Of a DNA stretch of 15,258 nucleotides, positions 14,587-15,258 are shown piece after piece. The position numbers were made by a program, and so were the translations under genes. Source of the stretch: BS750m-G4 sp964472195 (GTDB lineage: Bacteria; Bacteroidota; Ignavibacteria; Tepidaquicellales; Tepidaquicellaceae); the NCBI GenBank assembly GCA_964472195.1, contig CAYYJH010000066.1:1-15258 (forward strand), written 5' to 3'. A model generated the notes under the pieces. That model saw nothing but the letters and a program-made list of their open reading frames with translations. It did no database searches and was not told the DNA's origin. Within the stretch, counting starts at the first letter, position 1. Every line of letters starts with the position of its first letter.

Positions 14587-14658
14587 AATTTCTAATTGAC
14601 CTAATTGCTCTAATAAAAACCCAATTGACTAATAGCCAGGATTTCGACATTAGAAATT
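14587..14658. repeat. Spaced inverted repeat between convergent genes
   Basis: The 10 bp at 14587-14596 are the reverse complement of 14649-14658, 52 bp apart. The loop repeats AATTG-type motifs (CTAATTG, AATTGAC) several times. The pairing may form a weak shared end of transcription, but there is no T-run. Confidence 0.25.
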
Positions 14659-14671
14659 GAAATTACACGAG

Positions 14672-14989
14672 TTATTCCAATAATATTTTAATATCATCCC
14701 CGATAATTTTCAAATCATACTTTCGTAATTTTGGAGATTTGTGATTCAGGCATTCACCGGTTTCTAGATTATATTGCCATTTGTGCCGCGGGCAAATAGC
14801 TATGTCATTTTTTATTTTCCCTTTTGTGATATCTGCTCCCTGATGTTTACATCCCACTTCGATAGCATAAAAGCTTCCATCCTCTCTTTTAATTATTCCT
14901 ATCTTCTTACCAAGTATAGAAAGCGATTTTAAATACTTGTTTTCAAATTCTTCAACCTTAGCGACCTTTATATACGTCATGCCCGTCAT
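14672..14989 (-). CDS. Rieske [2Fe-2S] ferredoxin-like protein
   Basis: A 105-residue soluble Rieske protein. The cluster ligands are complete: Cys47 and His49 in VGCKHQGAD, Cys66 and His69 in ICPRHKWQYNLETGEC. The pattern CxH...CxxH with an H-x-W-x-Y-N box is typical of small Rieske ferredoxins of the NirD/BphF type, which carry electrons to oxygenases or act as small subunits of nitrite reductase. No membrane anchor is present, so it is not a bc-complex Rieske protein. Start may be M1 or M4 (MTYIKV). No oxygenase or reductase gene is near, so its partner is unknown. Confidence 0.92.
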   Translation of the reverse strand: MTGMTYIKVAKVEEFENKYLKSLSILGKKIGIIKREDGSFYAIEVGCKHQGADITKGKIKNDIAICPRHKWQYNLETGECLNHKSPKLRKYDLKIIGDDIKILLE

Positions 14990-15112
14990 ATTCTAACACT
15001 TTTGTTCAAAAAATAAGTGATGAAGATAACACTTTCGATGTTATAAATAAAGATATATTAGAAAAGATATTTTCTTTGGTGGCATTGGTAGTGCTGTCCT
15101 TACGCGTCTCTA

Positions 15113-15139
15113 CTTCTCCCGAAGGGACTCCTACGGAGC
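15113..15139 (-). repeat. Tandem double-hairpin element, right copy
   Basis: Read on the minus strand it has the outline GCTCC-n-TAGGA-n-TCCCTT-n-GGGA-n-AAG, shared with 6110-6137 on the plus strand. The two hairpins are TCCC-GAA-GGGA and CTCC-TAC-GGAG. The differences between the copies (C against T in the loops, single-base shifts) leave both stems intact, which suggests the fold is what is kept. It abuts the 48-bp repeat at 15140. Confidence 0.6.
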
Positions 15140-15187
15140 CGTGCACGGTATGCCTGCCCCTTCGGGGAACCTTTGCGTGTTATGCCT
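15140..15187 (-). repeat. Dispersed repeat, right copy (inverted at 134-181)
   Basis: This copy matches 134-181 on the opposite strand at 45 of 48 positions. It includes the CCCC/GGGG hairpin with a UUCG-type loop. A perfect 10-bp palindrome, CCGTGCACGG, spans its outer edge (15139-15148). Together with the double hairpin next to it and the hairpins after it, it forms a repeat cluster from about 15100 to the window end. Confidence 0.8.
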
Positions 15188-15195
15188 TTCATCAA

Positions 15196-15240
15196 TGTCA
15201 TTCCAGTGAAAGCTGGGGGTACCCTATGGGTCATCCAGTT
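15196..15240. repeat. Hairpin repeat resembling a GAAAG-loop dispersed element
   Basis: CCAG (15203-15206) pairs with CTGG (15213-15216) around TGAAAG, followed by ACCC-TAT-GGGT (15221-15231) and a second TCATCCAG. The form TCATTCCxG..GAAAG.xGG...ATCCAGTTT resembles a widespread short bacterial repeat with ATTCCC/GGGAAT arms around GCGAAAGC, of which this would be a diverged member. That resemblance is from memory and is tentative. Confidence 0.35.
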
Positions 15241-15258
15241 TCCAAGTTGTTGGTGTCT

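Noticed and set aside
14672..14989. Rieske subunit of a cytochrome bc complex
   Set aside because: There is no membrane anchor, the protein is only 105 residues, and no cytochrome b gene is near.
134..15187. The inverted repeats as the ends of one 15-kb transposon
   Set aside because: The DNA between is housekeeping genes with no transposase or integrase, so two copies of a short dispersed repeat are more likely.

Overview
This is an AT-rich bacterial chromosomal segment, mostly housekeeping genes. A bacillithiol gene (bshC), a pyruvoyl arginine decarboxylase, A-rich leaders with weak Shine-Dalgarno sites, and several TTG/GTG starts suggest the Bacteroidota/Chlorobi/Ignavibacteriota (FCB) group, most likely an Ignavibacteria-like member. 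This placement is inferred from gene content; no rRNA or tRNA is present to anchor it.

Layout. Positions 1-341 are gene-free and packed with hairpins and repeats. A probable operon follows: an M48 metalloprotease lipoprotein (375-1229) and a small secreted protein (1242-1763), closed by a terminator. A glyoxalase-II-like hydrolase (minus, 1988-2644) diverges from smpB-tyrS (2701-4363). Next come a pyruvoyl-dependent arginine decarboxylase (4508-5053) and a DUF427 protein (5128-5412) with a strong terminator. Two small overlapping minus-strand genes (5470-5920) and a composite intergenic repeat (6068-6159) precede bshC (6182-7837) and a family-9 glycosyltransferase (7865-8824). A three-subunit proton-translocating transhydrogenase operon, pntAA-pntAB-pntB (8926-11773), converges on a methylmalonyl-CoA decarboxylase homologue (minus, 11790-12569). 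A decayed MNT-HEPN toxin-antitoxin pair (12749-13468) carries two nonsense codons and a frameshift. A lipoprotein of the peptidase-MA type (13645-14583) and a small Rieske ferredoxin (minus, 14672-14989) follow, and the window ends in more repeats.

Functional links. The transhydrogenase supplies NADPH and bacillithiol would be the low-molecular-weight thiol, so both serve redox balance. SmpB and TyrS serve translation. Two unrelated zinc-protease-type lipoproteins and the glycosyltransferase point to envelope upkeep.

Most notable. I see no convincing new multi-gene system. The best leads are non-coding: (1) a 48-bp repeat, 45/48 identical, lying inverted at both ends of the window; (2) a tandem double-hairpin element present twice (6110-6137 and inverted at 15113-15139), once inside TG-rich arms that also occur alone at 4388-4419; (3) a hairpin-dense leader at 1-275 with a perfect 11-bp stem; and (4) the dying toxin-antitoxin locus, which keeps an operator-like inverted repeat. 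Repeats at both edges also fit a metagenome contig that broke at repeats.
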